Assembly (NCBI RefSeq): GCF_002154225.1
Contig: NZ_MTSE01000018.1
Span: 387 to 64,386 of the forward strand
DNA length: 64,000 bases
Origin: Hymenobacter crusticola
GTDB lineage: Bacteria > Bacteroidota > Bacteroidia > Cytophagales > Hymenobacteraceae
Reading direction: 5' to 3'
The translations under genes were made by a program, and so were the position numbers. Positions 19,302 to 29,270 of the stretch are shown one piece after another (the stretch's first letter is position 1; the number at the start of each line of letters is the position of its first letter). The notes under the pieces were generated by a model. It saw only the letters and a program-made list of their open reading frames with translations. It searched no databases and had not been told where the DNA came from.

Positions 19302-22300
19302 ATGAATCAACACTTTATTACTCTCTTAAGGTATTTACGTGTGTTTGTTGCCAAGCTTGCCCGTGGTCGGCAGGCAGGGCTAGTGCTGCTGTTGCTGGCG
19401 CAAGCTAGCGTAGTGCAAGCCCAGGTACCCACCGTTACCGGATTGCTGCCAGCGCGAAATGCTACTTCAGCCCCGCGCACGACAAATGTAACCGTGAGCT
19501 TCAGCCAAGCGCTGAGCAATACTGCCGCTACCTGGCAGGCACTGAAAGTATTCAGTCAACAGGCCGGCGGTAAGAAAGCCGGCACGGCCTCAGTGAGCGG
19601 TAACACCCTAGTTTTCGACCCCAGCTCCGATTTCAGGGGTGGTGAAACCGTATTCGCTACGGTAACTTCAGCGGTGCAGAGCAGCACCGGGGCTAGCTTG
19701 GCGACCGGACAGGCCTTTCAGTTCACCACGGCGACGGCCGTAGCGGCAGGCGCTTTTGGTCGCGGCTCGGATGTAGCCGTTGGTACGCGCCCCCAGCAAG
19801 TAGCCCTAGGCGACGTAGATGGCGATGGGGACCTCGACCTTCTTACGGCCAACGAGGGCAACACGTCCTACTCCAACGATGGCACCGTGACTGTGAATCG
19901 AAATAATGGCATGGGTAGCTTTTCTGGCGCTCAATTAATAGTAGCGGGAGCAAATTTCACGGGGGTGGCACTCGGCGATGCTGATAGTGACGGCGACCTG
20001 GATTTGCTGGTGGCCAACACTACCAGCAAGACCGTAGATGTGTACCTGAACAACGGCACAGGTACCTTTAGCAGGCGCCAGCAGGTAAGCATCAGCGATG
20101 GTCCGTTGAATGTGGTGCTGGGCGATGTAGATGCCGATGGCGATTTAGATTTTGTTACGGCCAACAAAACCTATACCCAACTGGGGGTAAGTGTGCGGCT
20201 AAATGATGGTACCGGAACCTTCGGCGGCGGTCAGGAGGTAAACACTGCTTACCGGACACCCACAAGTGTGGCGCTAGGCGATGTAGACGCCGATGGGGAC
20301 CTCGACCTGCTCACGGCCAACTACGAGAGTTACGACAATAGTGTGAGCGTGCGCGTGAACGATGGCAAAGGCAACTTCACGGATAAGCAACAAGTAATTG
20401 TCGGGAGGAACCCTTATTACGTGGTAGTGGGCGACGTGGACGGTGACGGCGACCTGGACCTGCTCACGGCAAATGCGAACGGCGGCTCGTCGAATCTTAA
20501 CAGCACCGTGAGCGTGCGCCTGAACAACGGCGCGGGCACGTTTTCGGGAGATCAGGAAGTGCCATTGGATTACGCTTACGCCCGCGCCCTGGCCCTGGGC
20601 GACGTGGATGGCGACGGCGACCCGGACCTGCTTGTGGCGAGTGAGAATTCTCCCTCCAACGTGAGCGTGCGCCTCAACAATGGCCTAGGTACCTTCAGCG
20701 GCGTTCAGGAAGTGCCCGTGGGCGACAACCCCAACTACATTACGGTGGGCGACTTGGACAATGACGGCGACCTGGACCTAGTGACGGCCAACGGCGGCAG
20801 CTCTGGCCTTGGCAACACGACGAGCGTACGCCTGAACCGGAGCGAGGCCTCACCCACCATCACAAGCATCGCGCCGACGGTGGCGCCGGCGGGCAGCAGC
20901 ATCGTGATTGTCGGCGTCAACTTACTGACCACGAGGAGTGTTTCCTTCAACGGCACCACAACCACCGACTTTACCCTTACCTCCCCTACTCAGCTCGCGG
21001 TCAGGGTGCCGGCAGGCGCTACCAGCGGACCCGTCGTCGTAAATACCTTTAGTGGAGCCAGCAACAGCCTGCCCTTCCAGGTGGGGCCTTTCCTGCTGGT
21101 CACTTCCGTTGCGCCGCCGCGCAACGCCCTGGCGGCGCCCCGCACCACCAACGTCGCGGCTACCTTCAACCAGCCGCTCAGCAACAATGCCGCGACCCTA
21201 GGTTCGCTGAAGGTGTTTAGCCAGCAGGCGGGTGGCAAAAAAGTCGGCACCGCCACCGTGAGCGGTAATACGCTCACATTCAACCCGAACACCGACTTTA
21301 AAGCCGGCGAAACCATTCTGGCCACTGTAACGATGGCGGCGCAAAGCACCACGAGCACGCCCGCTACGCCGCACGTTTTTCAGTTCACCACGGCTACCAC
21401 GCCCAGCCCGGGCACGTTCGGGGGCGGCTCCGAGGTGACGGTGAATTCCGGCGTGGCAGACGTAACCGTGGGCGACATCGACGGCGATGGCGACCTGGAT
21501 CTGCTGACCTCCGGAAGGGGTAGCCCGAGCCTGATTAACGTACGCCTGAACGATGGCCGGGGCAACTTCACCGGTACGCAGCAAGTGAGTTTACCCGGCT
21601 ACGATGCTGCCCTAGCCCTAGCCTTAGGCGACGTGGACGGCGATGGCGACCTGGATCTGCTGGCCTCTGGCAGCGCGTTGGTAAGCACCCGCTTCAACAA
21701 CGGCACGGGCACTTTTAGCACGACGGGCCCTGACCTTTACGTTAGTATTGGCAATGGTTCGGGCGGCCGCATCGCCCTGGGCGACGTGGATGGCGATGGC
21801 GACCTAGATGTGCTGACCACGAATGTGGGCGACAATACGCTCGTGAATGGTGCTTATCAGGGGCGGGTGAACGTGTGCCTGAATGATGGCGCGGGCACCT
21901 TCAGCCGCACGCAGCAGGTACTCGTGGGCTACGGCCCGCAGGACCTGGCACTAGGTGATGCCGACAACGACGGCGACCTGGATTTATTCACCCCTAGCAA
22001 CAGTGTCAACACGGTAAGTGTGCGCCTCAACAATGGCCTAGGTACCTTCAGCGGCACGCAGGAAGTGCCGGTAGTGCAAACTCCTAATCATGTGCGAGTC
22101 GGAGATCTGGACGGCGACGGCGACCTGGACCTGCTGGCCACCAACGATAGCTACCAGAATAATACGGTCAGCATCCGCCTCAACGATGGCAACGGCACCT
22201 TTAGTGGCCGCCTCGAAACGCCCATTAACCTCGACCCTGCCGGCCTGTCCCTAGGCGACGTGGATGGCGACGGCGACCTCGACCTGCTCACCACCAGCAC

Positions 22301-25300
22301 CAACAGCAGAACTGTGAGCGTGCGCCTGAACAACGGCAGCGCTAGCTTCAGTGGCTTTCAGGAGGTGGCCGTCGACATTAGTCCCTATGCCAATACCAAC
22401 CCAATAAGGCTGGGCGACCTGGACAATGATGGCGACCTCGACCTGATTAATTTTAGTGATTTTGGCAATATGGTGAGTGTGCGCCTGAACCAGAACGAGG
22501 CGTTGCCCATCCTCACGGGGATTTCGCCAGCCACGGCGCCGGTGGGCTACCGCGTTGTCATTACCGGCACGAATCTGCTCACAACCACGAGCGTATCGTT
22601 CAACGGCGTTGCGACCACCAACGTCGCCTTGCTTTCGGCTACCCAGTTGGCAGTGACCGTGCCGGCCGGCGCCACCACCGGGCCGGTGGTGGTTACTACC
22701 TCCGGCGGCGTCAGCAATGGCCTACCTTTCACCGTCGGGCCACTGCTGCTAGTTACCGCCACTTCGCCCCCGCGCAACGCCCCGAGTGCGCCCCGCACCA
22801 CGCCCGTGGCGGCCACGTTCAACCTAGCGCTCACGAATAACGCGTCGACCCAGCAGGCCATTAAGGTGTTTAGCGCGCAGGCCGGCGGCAAGAAGGTGGG
22901 CACCACCAGCGTGAGTGGCAACACTGCTACCTTCACGCCCAGCACCGGCTTCAAGCCCGGCGAAACGGTGTTTACCACGGTTACTTCGGCGGTGCAGGGC
23001 GGCAACACTCAGAACTTGATTCAGCCCCAGGTGTTTCAGTTCACGGCCGCCACGGCACCTAGCCCCGGCACTTTCAGCGGCGGCGCCGACCTGGCCGTAG
23101 GGCCTAGCCCCACCAACGTGACAACCGGCGACGTGGATGGCGACGGCGACCTGGACCTGCTGGTAGCCAACAGCATCGGCACAACCATCAGCGTGCGGCT
23201 GAACAACGGCCAGGGCACCTTCAGCAACGGCCAGGAGGTTGGCGTCGGTGCGGCGCCTTACCAGGTCGTGCTCGGCGACGTGGACGGTGACGGCGACCTG
23301 GACCTGGTAGCAGCTACCAGCAACTACTTCCACAACTCCGTGAGCGTGCGCCTGAACAACGGCAGCGGCACTTTCTCGGGTACCCAGGAAGTACGCGTAG
23401 GCAGCGGGCCGCACGGGGTAGCCCTGGGCGACGTGGATGGCGACGGCGACCTGGACCTGCTGGCCGTCAACTACGTTAGCTTGGGTGGTAGTGAAAACGG
23501 CACCGTGAGCGTGCGCCTGAACAACGGCAGCGGCTCCTTCAGCACAACCGGCACGGAAGCAGCCGTCGGCGCGCATGCGCTGACCATTCGCGTCGGCGAT
23601 ATCGACAACGATGGGGACCTGGATTTTGTGGTAGCTAACTCAGCGGGCACCACCGTGAGTGTGCGGCTGAACAACGGCAGCGGCACCTTCACCGGCAGCC
23701 AGGAAGTGGCCGTGGGCTTCAATCCGTACGAAGCCGTGCTGGCCGACGTGGACGCCGACGGCGACCTAGACCTGCTCGCTGTCAATCTTTTCGACTATAC
23801 CAAGCCGGGTGGCGACTTCAACGCCAGCACCGTGAGTGTGCGCCTCAATGATGGCCAGGGCACCTTCAGCGGCACCCAAAACCTCCCCGTAGGCCAGGAA
23901 GCCCAAGGCCTCACGCTCGGCGACGTGGATGGCGACGGCGACCTAGACCTGCTGGCCGCGAACGGCCTGACCAATACCGTGCGTGTGCTTCTCAATAACA
24001 GCAGTGGGTCTTTTGGCGGCAGCCGGCAAGTAGCTGTGGGCAATGCGCCCTACGGCGTAAACCTAGGTGACGTGGACGGCGACGGCGACCTGGACTTGCT
24101 CACGACCAATTTCGGTAGCAACGCCGTGAGCGTGCGCCTCAACCAAGTGGCCGCCCCCAACCTATTCGCCTTGGCCTCGCTTGCGCCCACACGCAACTCC
24201 CTGGCCGTGTCGCGGAGTGCGCCAGTGACGGCCACGTTCACCCAACCCCTGAGCACGAGCGCCGCCACGCAGGGCGCGCTGAAAGTCTTCAGCCAACAGG
24301 CTGGCGGCAAAAGAGCAGGCACGGCTGCGGTGAGTGGCAACACGCTCACCTTCAAGCCAAGCACCGACTTCAAGCCCGGCGAAAAGGTGTTTGCCACCCT
24401 TACTACCGCCGCCCAGAACAGTACGGGCCAGAACCTAGCATTGGGGCACGTCTTTGAATTTACGACGGCGACCAGCCCTAGCAGCGGCAGCTTCGGCGGT
24501 GGCACCGACCCAGCCGTGGGCAGCACGCCTTCCAGCATAGCGACGGGCGACGTAGATGGCGACGGCGACCTAGATCTGCTCGCGGCGAACCTAGATGGCA
24601 ACACGGCGAGCGTGCGGCTGAACAACGGCAGCGGCGCCTTCAGCGGCAGCCAGGAAGTAAGTGTAGGCCGGGGTCCTGTTCATGTGGTGCTGGGCGATGT
24701 AGACGGCGATGGCGACCTGGACCTAGCCACCGCTAACTCCCGAGACTATACGGTAAGTGTACGCCTCAATAATGGCAGTGGCACCTTCGCGGGCAGGGCG
24801 AATGTATCTGTCGGCAACACGCCCCACGCACTAGTTCTTGGCGACGTAGATGGGGATGGCGACCTAGACCTGCTGGCCGCCAATTATACCGTGGACAACA
24901 ACAGCTACGCCAGCACCGTGAGCGTGCGCCTGAATAATGGCCTAGGTGAATTCTCAGGTAGTCAGGATGTATTTGTTGGCACGCGGCCTACGGGCCTAAT
25001 ATTGGGTGATGTAGATAATGATGGCGATTTAGACTTGCTAACAGCCAACTCCAATAAGAGCACCGCCAGCCTGCGCTTCAACGATGGTAGCGGCACCTTC
25101 AGCGGCAGCACCGACGTGGAGGTTGGCAGCAATCCGGAAGCTATTGCCCTCGGCGACCTAGACCATGATGGTGACCTCGATCTGCTGGTGGCTAACCCTG
25201 CGCTGAACCTCGTGAGCATCCACCTGAACAATGGCCTAGGCAGCTTCTCGGGTAACCAGCAGGTAGCAGTTGGTGCTAACCCGCATAGCTTGGTTTTGCA

Positions 25301-25823
25301 TGACCTGGATGGCGATGGCGACCTGGACCTAGCTACCGTGAGTAGTAGCACCAACGGCGCCAGCATTCGCCTGAACAATGGTACCGGCACCTTCAGCGGC
25401 AGCCAGGAAGTAGCCATCGGCACCGCGCCCTACGGCTTAGCTTTCGGCGACGTTGACGGCAATGGCACTCTGGATTTGTTGGCAGCTAATAGCGGCACCA
25501 ACACCGCCAGCGTGCGCCTGAATACCGCAGGCACATCGGCGCAGGCAAAAGTCCTAGCCACCGCCCCGACTCGCCTGACGGAGCAAGTCAGCCTCTACCC
25601 CAATCCTGCCCATTCCTCCGTACAGCTGCACCTACCCGCCGAGCTAGCTCGCCACAGTGTGCAGCTGCGGGTGGTGAACACCCTAGGCCAAGTGGTGGTG
25701 CAGCAAAACCTAGCCGGACAAGCTGCGCAAGAGGTGCAACTCCCTAAGTTAGCCGCAGGCGTTTATAATGTGCAGCTTGGTACTAGCCAAGGTACCGTCA
25801 ACAAACGCCTATCAATTCAGTAA
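19302..25823 (+). CDS. Giant T9SS-secreted FG-GAP/VCBS propeller protein, four modules (largest of the array)
   Basis: The protein has 2173 residues with a signal peptide of about 41 residues ending VVQA-Q. The order is Ig-like 43-148, propeller 150-515, IPT/TIG 518-595, Ig-like 597-702, propeller 704-1065, IPT/TIG 1068-1147, Ig-like 1149-1253, propeller 1255-1617, Ig-like 1620-1726, propeller 1728-2080, T9SS sorting domain from about 2091. All four propellers contain seven DxDGDGDLD-type calcium loops. No catalytic residues are recognised; a calcium-dependent surface adhesin is the reasonable inference. The C-terminal domain (SLYPNPAHSSVQLHLPAELA) is nearly identical to that of the preceding gene, which suggests gene conversion or recent duplication. 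Confidence 0.88.
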   Translation: MNQHFITLLRYLRVFVAKLARGRQAGLVLLLLAQASVVQAQVPTVTGLLPARNATSAPRTTNVTVSFSQALSNTAATWQALKVFSQQAGGKKAGTASVSGNTLVFDPSSDFRGGETVFATVTSAVQSSTGASLATGQAFQFTTATAVAAGAFGRGSDVAVGTRPQQVALGDVDGDGDLDLLTANEGNTSYSNDGTVTVNRNNGMGSFSGAQLIVAGANFTGVALGDADSDGDLDLLVANTTSKTVDVYLNNGTGTFSRRQQVSISDGPLNVVLGDVDADGDLDFVTANKTYTQLGVSVRLNDGTGTFGGGQEVNTAYRTPTSVALGDVDADGDLDLLTANYESYDNSVSVRVNDGKGNFTDKQQVIVGRNPYYVVVGDVDGDGDLDLLTANANGGSSNLNSTVSVRLNNGAGTFSGDQEVPLDYAYARALALGDVDGDGDPDLLVASENSPSNVSVRLNNGLGTFSGVQEVPVGDNPNYITVGDLDNDGDLDLVTANGGSSGLGNTTSVRLNRSEASPTITSIAPTVAPAGSSIVIVGVNLLTTRSVSFNGTTTTDFTLTSPTQLAVRVPAGATSGPVVVNTFSGASNSLPFQVGPFLLVTSVAPPRNALAAPRTTNVAATFNQPLSNNAATLGSLKVFSQQAGGKKVGTATVSGNTLTFNPNTDFKAGETILATVTMAAQSTTSTPATPHVFQFTTATTPSPGTFGGGSEVTVNSGVADVTVGDIDGDGDLDLLTSGRGSPSLINVRLNDGRGNFTGTQQVSLPGYDAALALALGDVDGDGDLDLLASGSALVSTRFNNGTGTFSTTGPDLYVSIGNGSGGRIALGDVDGDGDLDVLTTNVGDNTLVNGAYQGRVNVCLNDGAGTFSRTQQVLVGYGPQDLALGDADNDGDLDLFTPSNSVNTVSVRLNNGLGTFSGTQEVPVVQTPNHVRVGDLDGDGDLDLLATNDSYQNNTVSIRLNDGNGTFSGRLETPINLDPAGLSLGDVDGDGDLDLLTTSTNSRTVSVRLNNGSASFSGFQEVAVDISPYANTNPIRLGDLDNDGDLDLINFSDFGNMVSVRLNQNEALPILTGISPATAPVGYRVVITGTNLLTTTSVSFNGVATTNVALLSATQLAVTVPAGATTGPVVVTTSGGVSNGLPFTVGPLLLVTATSPPRNAPSAPRTTPVAATFNLALTNNASTQQAIKVFSAQAGGKKVGTTSVSGNTATFTPSTGFKPGETVFTTVTSAVQGGNTQNLIQPQVFQFTAATAPSPGTFSGGADLAVGPSPTNVTTGDVDGDGDLDLLVANSIGTTISVRLNNGQGTFSNGQEVGVGAAPYQVVLGDVDGDGDLDLVAATSNYFHNSVSVRLNNGSGTFSGTQEVRVGSGPHGVALGDVDGDGDLDLLAVNYVSLGGSENGTVSVRLNNGSGSFSTTGTEAAVGAHALTIRVGDIDNDGDLDFVVANSAGTTVSVRLNNGSGTFTGSQEVAVGFNPYEAVLADVDADGDLDLLAVNLFDYTKPGGDFNASTVSVRLNDGQGTFSGTQNLPVGQEAQGLTLGDVDGDGDLDLLAANGLTNTVRVLLNNSSGSFGGSRQVAVGNAPYGVNLGDVDGDGDLDLLTTNFGSNAVSVRLNQVAAPNLFALASLAPTRNSLAVSRSAPVTATFTQPLSTSAATQGALKVFSQQAGGKRAGTAAVSGNTLTFKPSTDFKPGEKVFATLTTAAQNSTGQNLALGHVFEFTTATSPSSGSFGGGTDPAVGSTPSSIATGDVDGDGDLDLLAANLDGNTASVRLNNGSGAFSGSQEVSVGRGPVHVVLGDVDGDGDLDLATANSRDYTVSVRLNNGSGTFAGRANVSVGNTPHALVLGDVDGDGDLDLLAANYTVDNNSYASTVSVRLNNGLGEFSGSQDVFVGTRPTGLILGDVDNDGDLDLLTANSNKSTASLRFNDGSGTFSGSTDVEVGSNPEAIALGDLDHDGDLDLLVANPALNLVSIHLNNGLGSFSGNQQVAVGANPHSLVLHDLDGDGDLDLATVSSSTNGASIRLNNGTGTFSGSQEVAIGTAPYGLAFGDVDGNGTLDLLAANSGTNTASVRLNTAGTSAQAKVLATAPTRLTEQVSLYPNPAHSSVQLHLPAELARHSVQLRVVNTLGQVVVQQNLAGQAAQEVQLPKLAAGVYNVQLGTSQGTVNKRLSIQ

Positions 25824-25846
25824 CTGTCTTCAAGCGCCTTTTACAG

Positions 25847-25875
25847 AAAGCCGGTCTATCATGACCGGCTTTTTC
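25847..25875 (+). terminator. Terminator
   Basis: AAAGCCGGTC (25847-25856) pairs with GACCGGCTTT (from 25863), followed by further T. The stem matches the terminator of the previous paralogue. Confidence 0.83.
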
Positions 25876-26077
25876 GTTTGGACGTAGCCGTCGTTTTCTG
25901 CTATAAGAGTAGGCACCGGCACCTCACGATAGACAGGTGCTACATTAATAAAATATGACTATCCTTATAATATTTATCCTTTATTCGGTCTACTGCGTAG
26001 ATTGCCGATAATCAACGCTTTGCCCTCGACCGAGTCTCCTTTCTTCCACTTATCGTTCTTTCTATTCCAACATCTAC

Positions 26078-29000
26078 ATGCCGCTATTGCCAACGCTTTA
26101 CCTTAGGCCGAACCTAGCTCGGCTGGGAGGCCAACTCTCGTGCGCGCTCCTGCTGTTCGCCAATGCCGCCCACGCCCAAGCGCCTACCGTCACCGGCGTG
26201 TCGCCCACGCGCAACGCTCGGTCAGCCCCGCGCACCACGAACGTAGCTGCCACCTTCAGCCAAGCGCTAGGCAATACCGCCGCCACACAAGGCGCGCTGA
26301 AGGTCTTCAGCCAACAGGCTGGGGGTAAAAAAGCAGGCACCGCTACCGTCAACGGCAACACGCTCAGCTTCGACCCGAGCACCGATTTTACGGCTGGCGA
26401 AACGGTGTATGCCACTATCACGGCGGCAGCGCAGAGCACGGGCGGTACAATGGTCACGCCCCACGTCTTTCAGTTTACCACGGCGGTTAGCCCCAGCTCT
26501 GGGGCGTTCGACGGCGGTTCGGAAGTGGCGATAACCGGCAGCGGATTCGAATTCAATACTCTCCAAAAATTAGGCGACGTAGACGGCGACGGTGACCTCG
26601 ACTTGCTGGCTGTCAGTACCGGAAACACGATAGGCATCCGCTTGAACAATGGCAGTGGCACCTTCAGCGGCAGCCAGGCAGTGCCCGTTAGTCCCAGTCC
26701 CTATAACCTAGAAATTGGTGACTTAGATGCCGATGGTGACCTCGACCTGATATCTGTGGGTTGGAACTCCACCACTAATACTTCCTCTATCAGCGTACGA
26801 CTCAACAACGCAGGTACTTTTTCGGCTGGGCAAGAATTTGTTGCCAGCACCTATGTACGCGAGGTGGCTATCGGCGATGTGGACGGAGATGGAGACCTTG
26901 ACCTGGTAACCGACAACATTGTACTCATCAATAATGGCAGTGCTAGCTTCAGCAACGGTGCGCCTACCACACTGCCTTTCAGTTCTTATAGATTAGAGCT
27001 TGCCGATGTTGATAACGATGGCGATTTGGACCTATTAGGCGCCAATTATTATGACGACGAAGTAGGGGTGCGTTTGAACAATGGGCGAGGAATTTTCTCG
27101 GGTACACAGGTCGTGGTGACCGGTGGCGCTCCTTTTGGTTTTTCAACAGGTGATATTGACGGTGATGGCGACCTGGATTTCGTAACGACGGGAGCAGCAT
27201 GGGACCCCGGCCTTCACATATGTATCAATGATGGGGTTGGCAACTTCCGCCGAGCCCCCAACATCCTTGTCAACAGCAGTTTCATTTTACCTGCCTTGCA
27301 CGACATTGATGGTGATGGCGACCTCGATTTGGTAGGGGCTGGCGGTGATGCCTCTATTGTCAGGACGTACTTAAACAATGGCGCAGGCACTTTTGGGGGC
27401 GGCACGAGCGCAGCGATGGGAAGCGTTGTAAGCAATATCACCCTGGGCGATGTAGATGGTGACGGCGACCTCGATGTCATAGGGCGTGGACAAACGGCTA
27501 GTGTTCGGCTCAACCAAGCCGCTGCTTTCACGGCAGCTCCACTGGCGCCCACGCGCAATGCCCGCTCGGCCTCGCGCAACACAGATGTTACCGTGGCGTT
27601 CACCCAAACGCCAAGCAATACTCCAGCTACACAACAGGCGCTACGCGTATTTAGCCAACAGGCGGGTGGTAAGAAAGCCGGCACCGCCACGGTCAGCGGC
27701 AACACCCTAGCCTTCAATCCGACTACTGATTTCAAGGCGGGCGAAACGGTCTTTGCTACCGTCACAACGGCGGGGCAAAGCAGCACGGGGCAAAGCCTGA
27801 CGCGCAACGAAGTCTTTCAATTCACGGCGGCCACGAACCCGAGTCCTGGCTTGTTCACGGCGGGTAGCGTCGTGCCAACCGGTACGAACCCCGGCACGGT
27901 AGCTTTCGGAGACGTAGATGGCGACGGGGACCTCGACCTAGCTACGTCCAATAATAACAACACGGGCACCGTCAGCATTCGGCTCAACAACGGCAATGCC
28001 ACCTTCTCTGGCGGCTCGGAAGTAGCCGTGGGCATCTTGCCGCGCCAAGTAGCTTTCGGCGACGTGGATGGGGACGGCGACCTGGACCTGCTCACCGTTA
28101 ACGTGGGCTTCACCATCAACTACAGCCCGAGCACTGTGAGTGTGCGTCTGAATAACGGCAGCGGCACCTTCGGCGCTGGCTCAGAAGTTACGGTAGGACC
28201 CCAATTCGGGGTGGGCACAGGCAAGGCCATTTTCCTAGGTGACATTGATGGCGATAGTGACCTCGACTTTGTGGCTACTTCCAACGTCGGCGGCACCGTC
28301 GCCGTGTGCCGGAATAATGGCAACGGCACGTTCGTCGCTGGGCGCATCATGGTTGGTAATGTAGCCGATAGTGCCGTGTTGGGCGACGTGGACAACGACG
28401 GTGACCTCGACCTGCTGGTGAGTGAGCCCCCCGGCGGACGAGTTTACGTTCTCCTTAACGATGGTGATGGCAACTTCGGTAGCTACAGCCAAATTGTAGG
28501 TGTCGCTGGACCGGGCTTTTCCACTGCCACGGGTATCACCCTCGGCGACGTGGATGCCGACGGCGACCTAGACCTAGTAGCTATTGGCAGCCAAACGGTG
28601 AGCATTCGGCGCAATGAAGGCGGCACTTTCTACGACGGCCAACAAGTAGCCGTAGATGGCCAGCCGAATACGGTAGCATTAGCCGACGTCGATGGCGACG
28701 GCGACCTAGACCTACTTGCCACCACCGCTAACTCCACCGTCAGTGTGCGCCTCAACAATGGCAGCGGCACCTTCAGCGGCAACCAGAACGTAAGCGGCGG
28801 GGCTTATATCGCCCTAGGTGACTTAGATAATAACGGCACCGTTGACTTTTCCTTCCCGAACGCCGCCAACGCCGCCGTTGCTATTCGTCTGAACAACCAA
28901 GTGCTAGCCACGGTACCAGCCCAGCTAGCCGAGCAAGTGAACCTCTACCCTAACCCAGCGCACCAGGCCGTGCAGCTGCGCCTGCCCGCTGACCTAGCTC

Positions 29001-29173
29001 GTCGCAGCGTACAACTGCGCGTGGTCAACACCCTAGGCCAAGTCGTACTCGAGCAGAACCTCGCCGGCCAAACCGCGCAAGAGATACAACTGCCTAAGCT
29101 AGCTGCCGGTGTCTACAACGTGCAGCTCGGCACCAGCCAAGGCACCGTCAATAAGCGCTTGTTGGTTAACTAA
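26078..29173 (+). CDS. T9SS-secreted FG-GAP/VCBS propeller protein, two modules
   Basis: The protein has 1031 residues with a signal peptide ending AHA-Q at about residue 34. The order is Ig-like 36-140, seven-loop propeller 141-480, Ig-like 482-588, seven-loop propeller 589-940 and T9SS type A sorting domain from about 951 (LYPNPAH). The first propeller uses more AT-rich codons (about 26.6-27.5 kb) than the rest of the array, as if it were older or less homogenised. The final loop is GDLDNNGTVD. It is the last member of the array and converges on the aldolase gene through a bidirectional terminator. Confidence 0.86.
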   Translation: MPLLPTLYLRPNLARLGGQLSCALLLFANAAHAQAPTVTGVSPTRNARSAPRTTNVAATFSQALGNTAATQGALKVFSQQAGGKKAGTATVNGNTLSFDPSTDFTAGETVYATITAAAQSTGGTMVTPHVFQFTTAVSPSSGAFDGGSEVAITGSGFEFNTLQKLGDVDGDGDLDLLAVSTGNTIGIRLNNGSGTFSGSQAVPVSPSPYNLEIGDLDADGDLDLISVGWNSTTNTSSISVRLNNAGTFSAGQEFVASTYVREVAIGDVDGDGDLDLVTDNIVLINNGSASFSNGAPTTLPFSSYRLELADVDNDGDLDLLGANYYDDEVGVRLNNGRGIFSGTQVVVTGGAPFGFSTGDIDGDGDLDFVTTGAAWDPGLHICINDGVGNFRRAPNILVNSSFILPALHDIDGDGDLDLVGAGGDASIVRTYLNNGAGTFGGGTSAAMGSVVSNITLGDVDGDGDLDVIGRGQTASVRLNQAAAFTAAPLAPTRNARSASRNTDVTVAFTQTPSNTPATQQALRVFSQQAGGKKAGTATVSGNTLAFNPTTDFKAGETVFATVTTAGQSSTGQSLTRNEVFQFTAATNPSPGLFTAGSVVPTGTNPGTVAFGDVDGDGDLDLATSNNNNTGTVSIRLNNGNATFSGGSEVAVGILPRQVAFGDVDGDGDLDLLTVNVGFTINYSPSTVSVRLNNGSGTFGAGSEVTVGPQFGVGTGKAIFLGDIDGDSDLDFVATSNVGGTVAVCRNNGNGTFVAGRIMVGNVADSAVLGDVDNDGDLDLLVSEPPGGRVYVLLNDGDGNFGSYSQIVGVAGPGFSTATGITLGDVDADGDLDLVAIGSQTVSIRRNEGGTFYDGQQVAVDGQPNTVALADVDGDGDLDLLATTANSTVSVRLNNGSGTFSGNQNVSGGAYIALGDLDNNGTVDFSFPNAANAAVAIRLNNQVLATVPAQLAEQVNLYPNPAHQAVQLRLPADLARRSVQLRVVNTLGQVVLEQNLAGQTAQEIQLPKLAAGVYNVQLGTSQGTVNKRLLVN

Positions 29174-29195
29174 CAGCTGTTATCAACTGCCTTAC

Positions 29196-29240
29196 AAAAC
29201 AAAAGCCGGCTCCTTCGAGGAAGGAGCCGGCTTTTGTTTT
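29196..29240. terminator. Bidirectional terminator between FG-GAP gene and fbaA
   Basis: A perfect 20-bp stem (29196-29215 with 29221-29240) has a 5-base loop and flanking A- and T-runs, so it can end transcription from both converging genes. Confidence 0.9.
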
Positions 29241-29270
29241 ACTACTAAACCTAGCCGAGGCTAGCTTCAA

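Noticed and set aside
2898..28492. Many long minus-strand open frames inside the FG-GAP genes (for example 6501-7346, 281 residues)
   Set aside because: They are rich in RSRSPSPSTSP-like repeats that are just the reverse complement of the Asp/Gly-rich loop codons. They have no start context, domain or independent support.
2900..29000. Regularly spaced identical DNA resembling a CRISPR array
   Set aside because: The spacing is that of the coding propeller blades, the repeats are in frame and Asp-rich, and no cas genes are present.
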